Of a stretch of DNA of 33,484 bases, positions 21,507-29,682 are shown in pieces; positions within the stretch are counted from its first letter, which is position 1, and every line of letters starts with the position of its first letter. Below the pieces are notes generated by a model. That model was given only the letters and a program-made list of their open reading frames with translations. It searched no databases and was not told the origin of the DNA. Both the position numbers and the translations under genes were made by a program. The DNA lies in contig JAHJTB010000167.1 of assembly GCA_018830135.1 (NCBI GenBank), positions 1 to 33,484 of the forward strand. The letters are read 5' to 3'. Source of the DNA: Pseudomonadota bacterium. Lineage in GTDB: Bacteria; Desulfobacterota; Desulfarculia; Adiutricales; JAGVGV01.

Positions 21507-23261
21507 ATGTCTGCTCCCATTGAGTTGAAAGACTGTTTCAAGACGTACACCCTGGACCAGGACAAGGTCTATTCCCCGGCCGAAACCGTGGCCCGGGTCA
21601 GGGGCCGCTTCGAATCCTCCGGCCTGGACGTCCTGCGCGAAACCACTCGCATCGACAACGGCCGGATGGGCATCCCCGTTTACGTCAGCGTCTGCGGGGC
21701 GGACGCCCTGCGGGTCATGCCCACCAAAAAGCAGATGGGCAAAGGGGCCACGCCGGAGCAGGCCGAGGCCAGCGCGGTCATGGAACTGGCGGAACGGTAC
21801 AGCTTTTTCCACTATCTTCGCCGGACCCGTTTCCAAAGGGCTTCTTACGAGGAGGTCCGGGACCGAGCCCTGCCTTTCGAGCACCTGGCCGCTTCGGTCC
21901 ACCACGATCCCGGCGATCTGGATCGCGCGCTCGATGCCCTGCGGGGGCTGCCCCTGGACTGGACCCCGGCCTACAACCTGACCCGGGGGCGGGAGTATCT
22001 GATCCCGTTTTCCTGGTTCTATGAAATCAACCAGTTCAACGGTCCGGCGGCCGGGAACACCATGGAAGAGGCCGTCGTCCAGGGGCTGGCCGAAGTGGTG
22101 GAACGCCACGTCTCGGCCCTGGTCTGCCGGTCCCGGCTCCTGCTCCCGTCCATCGACCCGGACTCGATTCGCAATCCGGTCGGCCGGGAACTGATTGAAA
22201 AGTTCAACCGACAGGGCGTGAACCTGTATCTGAAGGACTTCACCCTGGACATGGGCCTGGCCACCGTGGGCGCCATGGCCGTCGATCCGGAAACCTTTCC
22301 CAGCCTCTCGGAAATCGTTTTCACGGCTGGGACGGCCACGGACCCGGAAAAAGCCCTGATCCGGGCCCTGACCGAGGTGGCCCAACTCGGCGGCGATTTC
22401 AATACCGGAGCCCGATTCGAGCCGAGCGGCCTGCCCAAGTACGCCCGCCTGGAACAGGCCGAGTACCTGACCCGGTCTTCCGCCTCGGTCCCCATCGGTT
22501 CGCTGCCCGACATCAGCCACGACAACATCCGGACCGAAATCGAGACCCTGGTCCGGGAGCTGGCCCGGCGCGGCCTGGAGGCTTACGCCGTCAACATCAC
22601 CCATCCCCGGCTCGATGTTCCCGCAGTGTACAATATCGTTCCGGGCGCTCATTTCAGAGAACGGGCCGTGGCCTCGAGCGTGCCCTTTTTCGCGGCCAAG
22701 CTGCTTATGGCCGCCGGAGACTTCGCGGCCGTTTTCGCCGGATTGGGTAGGCTGCGCGCCCTGTATCCCGAGGCGCACTACCTGCATTTCTTCGAGGGCC
22801 AGGCCCTGCTGGACGAGGGGCGGCCGGTCGAGTCCATCGAGTTGTTCGAACAGGCCCGGCGCCTGGACCCGCCGGCCGAGGACCTGGCCGGCATTCTGAC
22901 CTATCTCGGCCTGGCCTATCAGCAGTTGGAGGCGTTCGACCGGTCCATCGATGTTCTGGAACGGTCGGCCGAGGTGGACGACGAGCGCCGGGACACCTTC
23001 AACCTGCTGGGCTTCGGCTACTTCAAGACCAAGCAGCACGAAAAGGCCATCACCGCATTCGAAAGGGTCCTGGAAATCGACCCGGGGTCGGGCATCGACC
23101 ACGCCAACATCGGCACCAACTACCGGGAACTGGGCCGGTACGACCAGGCCGTCCGCTACTATCGCCGGGCCCTGATGCTCGACCCGGACCTGGACTGGGT
23201 ACGGGACAATCTGGACCGGCTGTCCCCCCTGGTGGACGGCGACGAGTCGGGCGAACCCTGA
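21507..23261 (+). CDS. YcaO-domain protein with C-terminal TPR region
   Basis: A 584-residue fusion. Residues about 20-395 are a YcaO domain, the ATP-dependent enzyme family that activates backbone amides to make azolines, thioamides or amidines. The ATP/Mg-binding acidic triads are present: Glu93, Glu96-Arg97 (SAVMELAERYS), Glu196 and Glu199-Arg200 (LAEVVERH), and Glu290 with Gln293 (RALTEVAQ). GKGATPEQAEASA is a typical family segment. Residues about 400-575 are three to four tetratricopeptide repeats (for example LGLAYQQLEAFDRSIDVLERS and IGTNYRELGRYDQAVRYYRRAL). E. coli YcaO also ends in a TPR-like domain. No TfuA partner, precursor peptide or RimO is visible nearby. The FHA-kinase gene starts 16 bases after its stop. 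Confidence 0.85.
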   Translation: MSAPIELKDCFKTYTLDQDKVYSPAETVARVRGRFESSGLDVLRETTRIDNGRMGIPVYVSVCGADALRVMPTKKQMGKGATPEQAEASAVMELAERYSFFHYLRRTRFQRASYEEVRDRALPFEHLAASVHHDPGDLDRALDALRGLPLDWTPAYNLTRGREYLIPFSWFYEINQFNGPAAGNTMEEAVVQGLAEVVERHVSALVCRSRLLLPSIDPDSIRNPVGRELIEKFNRQGVNLYLKDFTLDMGLATVGAMAVDPETFPSLSEIVFTAGTATDPEKALIRALTEVAQLGGDFNTGARFEPSGLPKYARLEQAEYLTRSSASVPIGSLPDISHDNIRTEIETLVRELARRGLEAYAVNITHPRLDVPAVYNIVPGAHFRERAVASSVPFFAAKLLMAAGDFAAVFAGLGRLRALYPEAHYLHFFEGQALLDEGRPVESIELFEQARRLDPPAEDLAGILTYLGLAYQQLEAFDRSIDVLERSAEVDDERRDTFNLLGFGYFKTKQHEKAITAFERVLEIDPGSGIDHANIGTNYRELGRYDQAVRYYRRALMLDPDLDWVRDNLDRLSPLVDGDESGEP

Positions 23262-23277
23262 ACCGGGGGGCCGAGGG

Positions 23278-24681
23278 ATGCCGTTCCGGATCAAGTTGCG
23301 CGTCACCCAGGGGCCATTGAAAGGCATGGAATACGTCTTCCCGGACCGGACCAGCACCATCCTCGGACGAGGCGTCGACTGCCACCCGAGACTTCCGGAT
23401 GACGAGGCCCACCAGACCATTTCCCGGCATCACTGCCTCCTGGACGTCAACCCGCCCCGGGCCCGCATCCGGGACCTGGGCAGCCTGAACGGCACCTGGG
23501 TCAACGGCCGGGTCATCGGACGCCGCTCCGGTCCGGAGGCGCCGGAACGGACCGTCGTCGAGGACTACCGGGAGCACGACCTTAACGACGGCGACCAGGT
23601 CCGCCTGGGCGAGACGGTATACCTCGTCTCGGTTGAAACCGGCGATCCGGAGGATGTCACCCGGCGGGAGGAATCGGTGTTCGGAACGACCGAAACCCTC
23701 GATCGGCGGGAGCGAAGCGGTGGACAGGCGGGCGTCCCCGGGGAAAAGGACCCGGCCGCGCTGCTGCGCGTTTTGGCCGAGGGGATCAAAAAGGGCGACA
23801 AGTCCGTGGCCTGCCTGCGGGGGCTGTCCGTGGTCCGGATGCTCGGCCGGGGCGCTTCGGGCGTGGCCTACCTGGTCCGGCGCGGCAAGTCCGGCGAGCC
23901 CCTGGCCCTCAAGATACTGATGCCCCAAGGCGGCCTGGGCCAGGGGGACGCCCCCATGTTCATGCGCGAGGTGGAGAACACCAAGGCCCTCAGACATCCC
24001 AACGTGGTCCGCCTCTTCGATTCGGCCGGCTATGGCGGCCTGTTGTTCTACACCATGGATTACTGCAACGGCGGCAGTCTGGAAGACTTGAGGGCCAAAC
24101 GCGGCGGACGGGTTTCGCTCAAAGAGGCCCTGCCTCTGGTCCTTCAGGCCCTCGACGGCCTGGACTACATCCACAACGCCGAGATACCCCGGGTCCGCCT
24201 GGCCGACGGGAGCTACGGCCGGGGCCGGGGCCTGGTCCATCGGGACCTCAAGCCGGGCAATATCTTTCTTTCCGTTCGCGGCAAGGCCGTAACGGCCAAA
24301 ATCGCCGATGTGGGCGTGGGCAAGGCCTTCGACACGGCCGGCCTCAGCGGCCTGACCCGCACGGGGGCCGTGGCCGGCACGCCGGTATTCATGCCCAGAC
24401 AGCAGATCATCAACTTCAAGTATGCCAAGCCGGACGTGGACGTCTGGGCCCTGGCCGCCACGTTTTACCGGATCATCTCAGGGGCCTACCCCCGGGACTT
24501 CGACACCGGCAAGGACCCCTGGCGCGTGGTTCTTGAAACACAGCCGGTACCAATCCGGCAGCGGGCGCCCCAGGTGCCTGAAGCCCTGGCCCGGGTGATC
24601 GACCGGGCCTTGATAGACAACCCGGAAATTCTCTTCCAGGGCGCCGCCGAGTTGAAAAAGGCGATCCAGGCGGCGTTGTAG
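23278..24681 (+). CDS. FHA-domain Ser/Thr protein kinase
   Basis: A 467-residue cytoplasmic kinase with an N-terminal FHA domain. The FHA motif runs LGRGVDCH (29-36), ISRHHCLL (48-55) and GSLNGTWVNGR (68-78), residues that bind phosphothreonine. The kinase domain spans about 183-467: glycine loop LGRGASGVAY (189-198), lysine Lys212 (LALKIL), catalytic HRDLKPGNIF (321-330, Asp323), and metal-binding Asp344 in ADVGVG, where the usual DFG reads DVG. The APE region reads GTPVFMPRQQ, an atypical activation-loop end. No membrane segment follows the kinase, so it is soluble. It follows YcaO by 16 bases and precedes the WD40 kinase; its FHA domain could bind phosphorylated forms of either kinase. Confidence 0.9.
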   Translation: MPFRIKLRVTQGPLKGMEYVFPDRTSTILGRGVDCHPRLPDDEAHQTISRHHCLLDVNPPRARIRDLGSLNGTWVNGRVIGRRSGPEAPERTVVEDYREHDLNDGDQVRLGETVYLVSVETGDPEDVTRREESVFGTTETLDRRERSGGQAGVPGEKDPAALLRVLAEGIKKGDKSVACLRGLSVVRMLGRGASGVAYLVRRGKSGEPLALKILMPQGGLGQGDAPMFMREVENTKALRHPNVVRLFDSAGYGGLLFYTMDYCNGGSLEDLRAKRGGRVSLKEALPLVLQALDGLDYIHNAEIPRVRLADGSYGRGRGLVHRDLKPGNIFLSVRGKAVTAKIADVGVGKAFDTAGLSGLTRTGAVAGTPVFMPRQQIINFKYAKPDVDVWALAATFYRIISGAYPRDFDTGKDPWRVVLETQPVPIRQRAPQVPEALARVIDRALIDNPEILFQGAAELKKAIQAAL

Positions 24682-24741
24682 CACGTATCGCCCCAAGCGG
24701 ATGGACCGCGGGGGGGCGACTCCAGCAACCGGCAGGGTCCG

Positions 24742-24861
24742 TTGAAGCTCCCCGCGGCAAGTTGTGGGGAATCTTCGACATGCAAGGAAGAAAAACCCAT
24801 ATTCGTTGGCGGGCTAACCTCGCGACAATCTGCGGGGAATTCGCCCGCCCTGCATGTTCAA
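24742..24861 (+). repeat. 120-bp dispersed repeat, copy C
   Basis: The best-preserved copy. It starts TTGAAGCTCCCCGCGG and ends GCATGTTCAA, giving short TTGAA/TTCAA terminal complementarity. Internal pairings are TCCCC/GGGGA in the left third and GCGGGC/GCCCGC enclosing a weaker inner stem in the right third. It fills most of the gap between the FHA kinase and the WD40 kinase, and the next base begins the WD40 kinase ATG. Confidence 0.85.
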
Positions 24862-27800
24862 ATGACCGGCACGCTTGATTCAAACGACTCCGAAATGAGT
24901 CTGTCCTGCCCGCATTGCGGAAAGCGGTATGCCCGAGTTTCACCGAAATACGCGGGGCGCCTGGTGCGCTGTCGGGGCTGCAACCAACCTTTTAAAGTCC
25001 GGTTTGACTCTTCGGGCACGCCCGCGGCAACCATGCCGGTTCGTGCCCCGGCCCCGACCGTGGCTGCGCCCGGAGGCGGCGCGGGTCATCCCGCCCCAAC
25101 CGTGGCCGTGTCCGAAGCGCTCAGGGTGAGCTCCGGTTTGCAAGCATTTCCGGTCTGGTCCATCGGGGACCTGATCCTCGACCTGTACGAAGTGACCGGC
25201 TTTCTGGGCCAAGGCGGGATGGGGCGGGTCTACCGGGTCCGTCACCGGGGTTGGGGGACCGACCTGGCCCTCAAGGTCCCCCTGCCGGAAATGCTGGCCG
25301 GCCCGAATGGTGTGGCGGGCTTCGAACGCGAGGCCGAGACCTGGGTGAATCTTGGGCTGCACCCGCATGCGGTCAGTTGCTATTACGTGCGGCGCATCGA
25401 TAGTCTGCCCTGCGTGTTTGCCGAATGCGTGGAAGGCGGAAGCCTCCATGACTGGATCGCGGGGACCGATCAGGATGGGGCCCGGCTTTACCAGGGCAGC
25501 GGCCGGGAGGTTTTGGCCCGGATGATCGATCTGGCCATCCAGACGGCCTGGGGTCTGGCCTTCGCCCACGGCCAGGACCTGATTCATCTGGACGTGAAGC
25601 CGGCCAACGTCATGATCACCCGGGACGGCGCGGCCAAAGTGACCGACTTCGGTCTGGCCCAGGGGCTGACTCGGGCGCAAGCGGAAGATGAAGGCCGGAA
25701 CAGGGAGTCTGCCGGCCAGGCCCCGGTAATCGGCCCTGGTACTTTCCAGTACTTTTCTCCCGAACAGGCCGGCGGGCGGGAACTGGGCATCCATGCCGAC
25801 ATGTGGGGCTGGGGGCTCTGCGTCCTGGAGATGTTCATGGGCGGACGGACCTGGGAGGCCGGCGCCGTGGCCGACGAGGTCTTGAGACAGTATGCGGCCG
25901 ACGGGCCCGGGCATCCGGGGCTGCCGACGATGCCGGCGGCCCTGGTGGGGCTGCTGGGCCGCGTTTTTCAACCGGACCCGGCCGACCGCCCCGAAGACAT
26001 GATGGAAGCGGCTTCGGTCCTGGTCCGAATCTATCAGGAGATCATCGATCGGCCTTACGCCCGGACCGTACCGGCCGCGGGCCGGGACACGGCGGACAGT
26101 CTGAACAACCGGGCCGTTTCCCTGGTGGACCTGGGCCGGCGGGAAGAAGCGGAATCGCTTTGGGTTCAGGCCGTGGCCCGCCAGCCCCACCACCCGGAAG
26201 CCACTTACAACCACGGACTAACGCTCTGGCGCTCCGGCCGTCTGGACGATGCCGCCTTGGTCAGTCGGCTCGCCGAAGTCGGCCGGTCGCATCCGGACCG
26301 GGTCCTGCCGCGCTATCTGGGCGCCATGGTCCATCTGGAGCGGGACGACTGCCGGGAAGCGCTGGCGACCCTAAGTCGACTGTCCGCCGAGGGGGCGGCC
26401 AGGCCGGAAATCCGCCTTTTGCACGACAAGGCCCGTGAACGGCTGCGGGCTTCCAATCGACAGCTTCGGCTGCTGGCCGGTCATCGCGGTCAGGTCCAGA
26501 CCGTGGCTTTCAGTCCGGACCTGAGCCTGGCCCTTTCCGGCGGCGAAGATCGTCACATCAGGCTATGGGACGTGCGGACGGGCAAGCCGGGTTCGGTCCT
26601 CCGGGACCACCGGGGGGAAGTCAACTCGGCCTGCTTCGGACCGGACGGGCGTCACGTGCTGTCCGGCGGCGGGGACTTTGTTTCGTCCGACTTTGCGCTT
26701 CGATTGTGGGATGCCGCCGGCGGGCGGCCGCTGACTCAACTCATCGGCCATACCGGCGCGGTCACTTCCGTGGCTATGAGTCCGGACGGACGTTTGGGCC
26801 TGTCCGGTTCCACGGACGGGGAGGTTCGCCTGTGGGACCTGGAAACCGGGCAGAGCCGCCGGGTCTTGCGCGGCCACAAGGGCGCGGTGCTGGCCGTGGC
26901 CTTCGGTCCCGACGGGCGGACGGTCTATTCGGCCGGAGCGGACCGGACCATCCGCTTGTGGGAGGTCGATTCCGGACGGGCCACCGGCCTCCTTGGCGGA
27001 CACAAGGGGCCGGTGGGGACGATCTGCCCGGCTCGGGGGAGGCCGATCCTGATTTCCGGCGGTGCGGATCGAACGGTTCGAGTCTGGGACCTGGTGAGCG
27101 GGCAAGCGGTCAAAACCCTGGCCGGGCATCTCGGGGAAGTCAACGCCGTGTCCGTCTCTTCGGACGGAGGCTTCGCCATATCGGCCGGAGCGGACCGGAC
27201 GCTCAGGCTGTGGGACATCGAGGCCGGACGGTGTGTCAGAACCTTTGAAGGACATACCGCCTCGGTCGCGTCGGCGGTCTTGAGCCGGAACGGACGGTAT
27301 GCCTTGAGCGGCGGCGTGGACAAGAGCGTGCGCCTGTGGAAGACGGATGGATCGGCCGAGGTCTTCCGGGCGCCCATGGTCCTGACCCGGACGTTGTCTT
27401 CGGAAAAGACCCTGGACGCCCAGGCCGACTACACCCGTTACGTCGAAGAGGCCCGCGGGAAGCTGGAAGCGGACGATGCCCGGGCGGCGGCGGAATCGAT
27501 TCGGAAGGCCCGCCGGCAGCCCGGATACGCCCGGGGGGCCGAGGCCCTGGCCGTGTGGCGGAGGCTATATCTCAAGCTGCCTCGGGCCGGATTCCGGGGG
27601 GGCTGGGAAGAGGCGGTCTGGTCGGGCCATTCACAGGGCGTCCGGGCCGTCTGTTTGAACGAGCCGGCGGACCTGGCGGTGACGGCATCGGCCGACGGCG
27701 GGCTTCACCTGTGGGACGTGGAAGAGGGGACGGCCCGGTTTCATTGGGAAGGCCACGAGGCGGACGTGTACGACATCTGTCTGGACCCCGAAGGACGCTG

Positions 27801-28788
27801 GGCGCTTTCCGGCGGGGCCGATCGGACGGTGCGGCTTTGGAGCGTGGGGGATGGTGCCTGTCTGGGCGTGTGGGAGCGGCATCAGGGGCCGGTTTTTTCG
27901 GTGGCCGTCAGCCCGGACGCCCGAACGGCCTTGTCGGGCGGAGAACGGGGCACCATCCTGGTCTGGTCCCTGCCGTCGGGTGAACTGAAAGGGGCGCTGG
28001 TCGGGCATCAGACCGCCGTCAACTCGATCCGTTTCGATCCGTCAGGCCAGCGCGCCCTGTCCGCGGGGGGAGACTATACGGGCGAGGAGAACGTCCTTCG
28101 GCTCTGGGACGTGGAATCCAGGACCTGCATCCGGATTCTGGAAGGCCACGAACGGTCCGTGAATTCGGCCTGTTTCGGCCCGGACGGCCGCCTGGCCCTT
28201 TCCGGCGGTTCGGACGGTCTGCTCAAGGTCTGGGACCTGGAGACCGGCGAGTGCGTGCAGTCCATGGCCGGCCACCAGGGCGGCGTTCTGGGTGTTTCAT
28301 GCAGCGGCGACGGGCGGTTCGGCCTTTCGGCCGGCTTCGATCACACCGTCCGGCTGTGGGACCTGGAACAAGGACGGCGCCTGAGGACCTTCGAGGGGCA
28401 CACCGCGCCGGTCAGTTCGGTGGCTTTCAGCCGGGACGGCCGGCTGGCCCTGTCGGCCGGAAGGGACAGAACGGTCCGGGTCTGGTTCTTGGACTGGGAT
28501 CTGGCCGAGCCTCCGGCTTCGGACTGGGACGAGGGGGCCGACCCCATCCTGCTTGCCTTCTTGAAGGGGCGAACGGTCCGGGATGGAAAACCGGACTGGA
28601 CCGGCATGGAACTCGATTCCCTGATGTATCGATTGGCCTGCGCGGGCCGAGGCTGGATGGCGGCGGACCGGGTCGGCCGGCGGCTGGTGGAGCTGTCCCG
28701 GCCCGGGAAGGCGGCCGAAACACAGACCGGGGCCGGGCCTCGGAAGGACCGGCCCCGGAGCTGGCGATTCCCCTGGCGAAAAAAATAA
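24862..28788 (+). CDS. Zinc-ribbon Ser/Thr kinase with TPR and 14 WD40 repeats
   Basis: A 1308-residue modular signalling protein. An N-terminal zinc ribbon uses Cys16/Cys19 (CPHCGKRY) and Cys37/Cys40 (CRGCNQ). A low-complexity Pro/Ala linker follows. The kinase domain (about 107-395) has FLGQGGMGRVYRV, Lys138 (LALKVP), IHLDVKPANVMI (catalytic Asp244; Leu replaces the Arg of HRD) and TDFGLAQG. TPR-like repeats lie at about 410-500. Two blocks of seven WD40 repeats follow (about 533-840 and 895-1213), matching two seven-bladed propellers, with GH...WD repeats such as GHTGAVTSVAMSPDG. No membrane segment was found. ATG 24862 is the first ATG in frame after repeat copy C; an ATG at 24895 just before the zinc ribbon is an equally plausible start, and a TTG at 24742 would place the repeat inside the protein. 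No convincing ribosome-binding site precedes any of them. Confidence 0.85.
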   Translation: MTGTLDSNDSEMSLSCPHCGKRYARVSPKYAGRLVRCRGCNQPFKVRFDSSGTPAATMPVRAPAPTVAAPGGGAGHPAPTVAVSEALRVSSGLQAFPVWSIGDLILDLYEVTGFLGQGGMGRVYRVRHRGWGTDLALKVPLPEMLAGPNGVAGFEREAETWVNLGLHPHAVSCYYVRRIDSLPCVFAECVEGGSLHDWIAGTDQDGARLYQGSGREVLARMIDLAIQTAWGLAFAHGQDLIHLDVKPANVMITRDGAAKVTDFGLAQGLTRAQAEDEGRNRESAGQAPVIGPGTFQYFSPEQAGGRELGIHADMWGWGLCVLEMFMGGRTWEAGAVADEVLRQYAADGPGHPGLPTMPAALVGLLGRVFQPDPADRPEDMMEAASVLVRIYQEIIDRPYARTVPAAGRDTADSLNNRAVSLVDLGRREEAESLWVQAVARQPHHPEATYNHGLTLWRSGRLDDAALVSRLAEVGRSHPDRVLPRYLGAMVHLERDDCREALATLSRLSAEGAARPEIRLLHDKARERLRASNRQLRLLAGHRGQVQTVAFSPDLSLALSGGEDRHIRLWDVRTGKPGSVLRDHRGEVNSACFGPDGRHVLSGGGDFVSSDFALRLWDAAGGRPLTQLIGHTGAVTSVAMSPDGRLGLSGSTDGEVRLWDLETGQSRRVLRGHKGAVLAVAFGPDGRTVYSAGADRTIRLWEVDSGRATGLLGGHKGPVGTICPARGRPILISGGADRTVRVWDLVSGQAVKTLAGHLGEVNAVSVSSDGGFAISAGADRTLRLWDIEAGRCVRTFEGHTASVASAVLSRNGRYALSGGVDKSVRLWKTDGSAEVFRAPMVLTRTLSSEKTLDAQADYTRYVEEARGKLEADDARAAAESIRKARRQPGYARGAEALAVWRRLYLKLPRAGFRGGWEEAVWSGHSQGVRAVCLNEPADLAVTASADGGLHLWDVEEGTARFHWEGHEADVYDICLDPEGRWALSGGADRTVRLWSVGDGACLGVWERHQGPVFSVAVSPDARTALSGGERGTILVWSLPSGELKGALVGHQTAVNSIRFDPSGQRALSAGGDYTGEENVLRLWDVESRTCIRILEGHERSVNSACFGPDGRLALSGGSDGLLKVWDLETGECVQSMAGHQGGVLGVSCSGDGRFGLSAGFDHTVRLWDLEQGRRLRTFEGHTAPVSSVAFSRDGRLALSAGRDRTVRVWFLDWDLAEPPASDWDEGADPILLAFLKGRTVRDGKPDWTGMELDSLMYRLACAGRGWMAADRVGRRLVELSRPGKAAETQTGAGPRKDRPRSWRFPWRKK

Positions 28789-28796
28789 ATAGCCCC

Positions 28797-28841
28797 CCGG
28801 GTCTGAAATGTGAGGGCCGCCCTCACGTGGTGCAGACCCGG
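28797..28841. terminator. Bidirectional terminator between WD40 kinase and aromatic operon
   Basis: CCGGGTCTG (28797-28805) pairs perfectly with CAGACCCGG (28833-28841), and GTGAGGG/CCCTCAC forms an inner stem. On the minus strand the hairpin is followed by a T-rich run (CTATTTATTTTTTT), which makes it a good terminator for the aromatic operon. On the plus strand it lies just past the WD40-kinase stop. Confidence 0.75.
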
Positions 28842-28875
28842 ACAAGCACCTCCCGAAATCAGGCCTCGGGCCGGT

Positions 28876-29643
28876 CTATTGATTTCGCCAGGCCGGCTTG
28901 CGCTTTTCCAAAAACGACCGCAGGCCTTCCTCTGCGTCATGGCTGGACATCAGGTCGTCCAGGTAGATCGATTCGATGTCCGCCAGGGCCTGGTCGGCCT
29001 GGTCTTTCAATCCGGCCACAAAGGCCTGGCGGGTCTTTTTCAGGACCAGGGGCGAAAGGCGGCGGAGCTTATCCAACACGGACCCGAGTTCCGCTTCGAG
29101 CCCTTCCGGCTCGACCACCGTGTTGACCAGGCCCAGGGTCCGGGCTTCCTCGGCCGTCAGATTGTCGCCGGTGACGATCATTTCGTAGGCCTTTTTCCGG
29201 CCGATCAGGCGCGGGAGAATCAAGGCGGCGATGGGGGGAAACACGCCGACCTGGATTTCGGGCTGCCCGAAACGGGCCTTGGCCGAGGCCAGGACGATAT
29301 CGCAGTACACCGCCAGTTCGCAGCCGCCGCCCAGGGCCGCGCCCTGGACCGCGGCCACCGAGGTCAGACCGAGTTTATCCATGCGGCGGAAGATGCCGTG
29401 GAAGACCTCGATCATCTCGCGAACCTGGTCCCCCAAGTGTTCGCCGATGTCCACGCCGGCGGAAAAGGCCTTGCCCCGGGCCTGGAAGACCAGGGCCAGC
29501 AGCCCGTCCTCTTCGGCCAGCCCGTCCAGGGCGTGATTGATCTCCTTCATCATGGCGATGTTCAGCACGTTGACCGGTTCGCGCCGAAGAGTGATGAAGG
29601 CGACGGCGTCTTTGATTTCCAACCCGATATGCTCGTAGGCCAC
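28876..29643 (-). CDS. bamR: Cyclohexa-1,5-diene-1-carbonyl-CoA hydratase
   Basis: A 255-residue crotonase-fold enzyme. The oxyanion-hole segments are FSAGVDIGEHL and GAALGGGCELAVYCD, with the conserved RFGQPEIQVGVFPP loop. Length and these motifs match dienoyl-CoA hydratases (Dch/BamR) of anaerobic benzoate degraders, which add water to cyclohexa-1,5-diene-1-carbonyl-CoA to give 6-hydroxycyclohex-1-ene-1-carbonyl-CoA. The specific assignment rests heavily on its two neighbours, which take the next two steps. The start is GTG at 29643 with AGGAGG eight bases upstream. It is the last gene of the three-gene operon and lies 39 bases after the hydrolase. Confidence 0.88.
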   Translation of the reverse strand: MAYEHIGLEIKDAVAFITLRREPVNVLNIAMMKEINHALDGLAEEDGLLALVFQARGKAFSAGVDIGEHLGDQVREMIEVFHGIFRRMDKLGLTSVAAVQGAALGGGCELAVYCDIVLASAKARFGQPEIQVGVFPPIAALILPRLIGRKKAYEMIVTGDNLTAEEARTLGLVNTVVEPEGLEAELGSVLDKLRRLSPLVLKKTRQAFVAGLKDQADQALADIESIYLDDLMSSHDAEEGLRSFLEKRKPAWRNQ

Positions 29644-29682
29644 GCGGCACCTCCTGAAGAACGGGGGACGGTTGATTCCGGC

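Noticed and set aside
21486-23420. 644-codon minus-strand open frame opposite the YcaO gene
   Set aside because: Antisense artefact of high GC; no motifs, while the plus strand has intact YcaO and TPR signatures.
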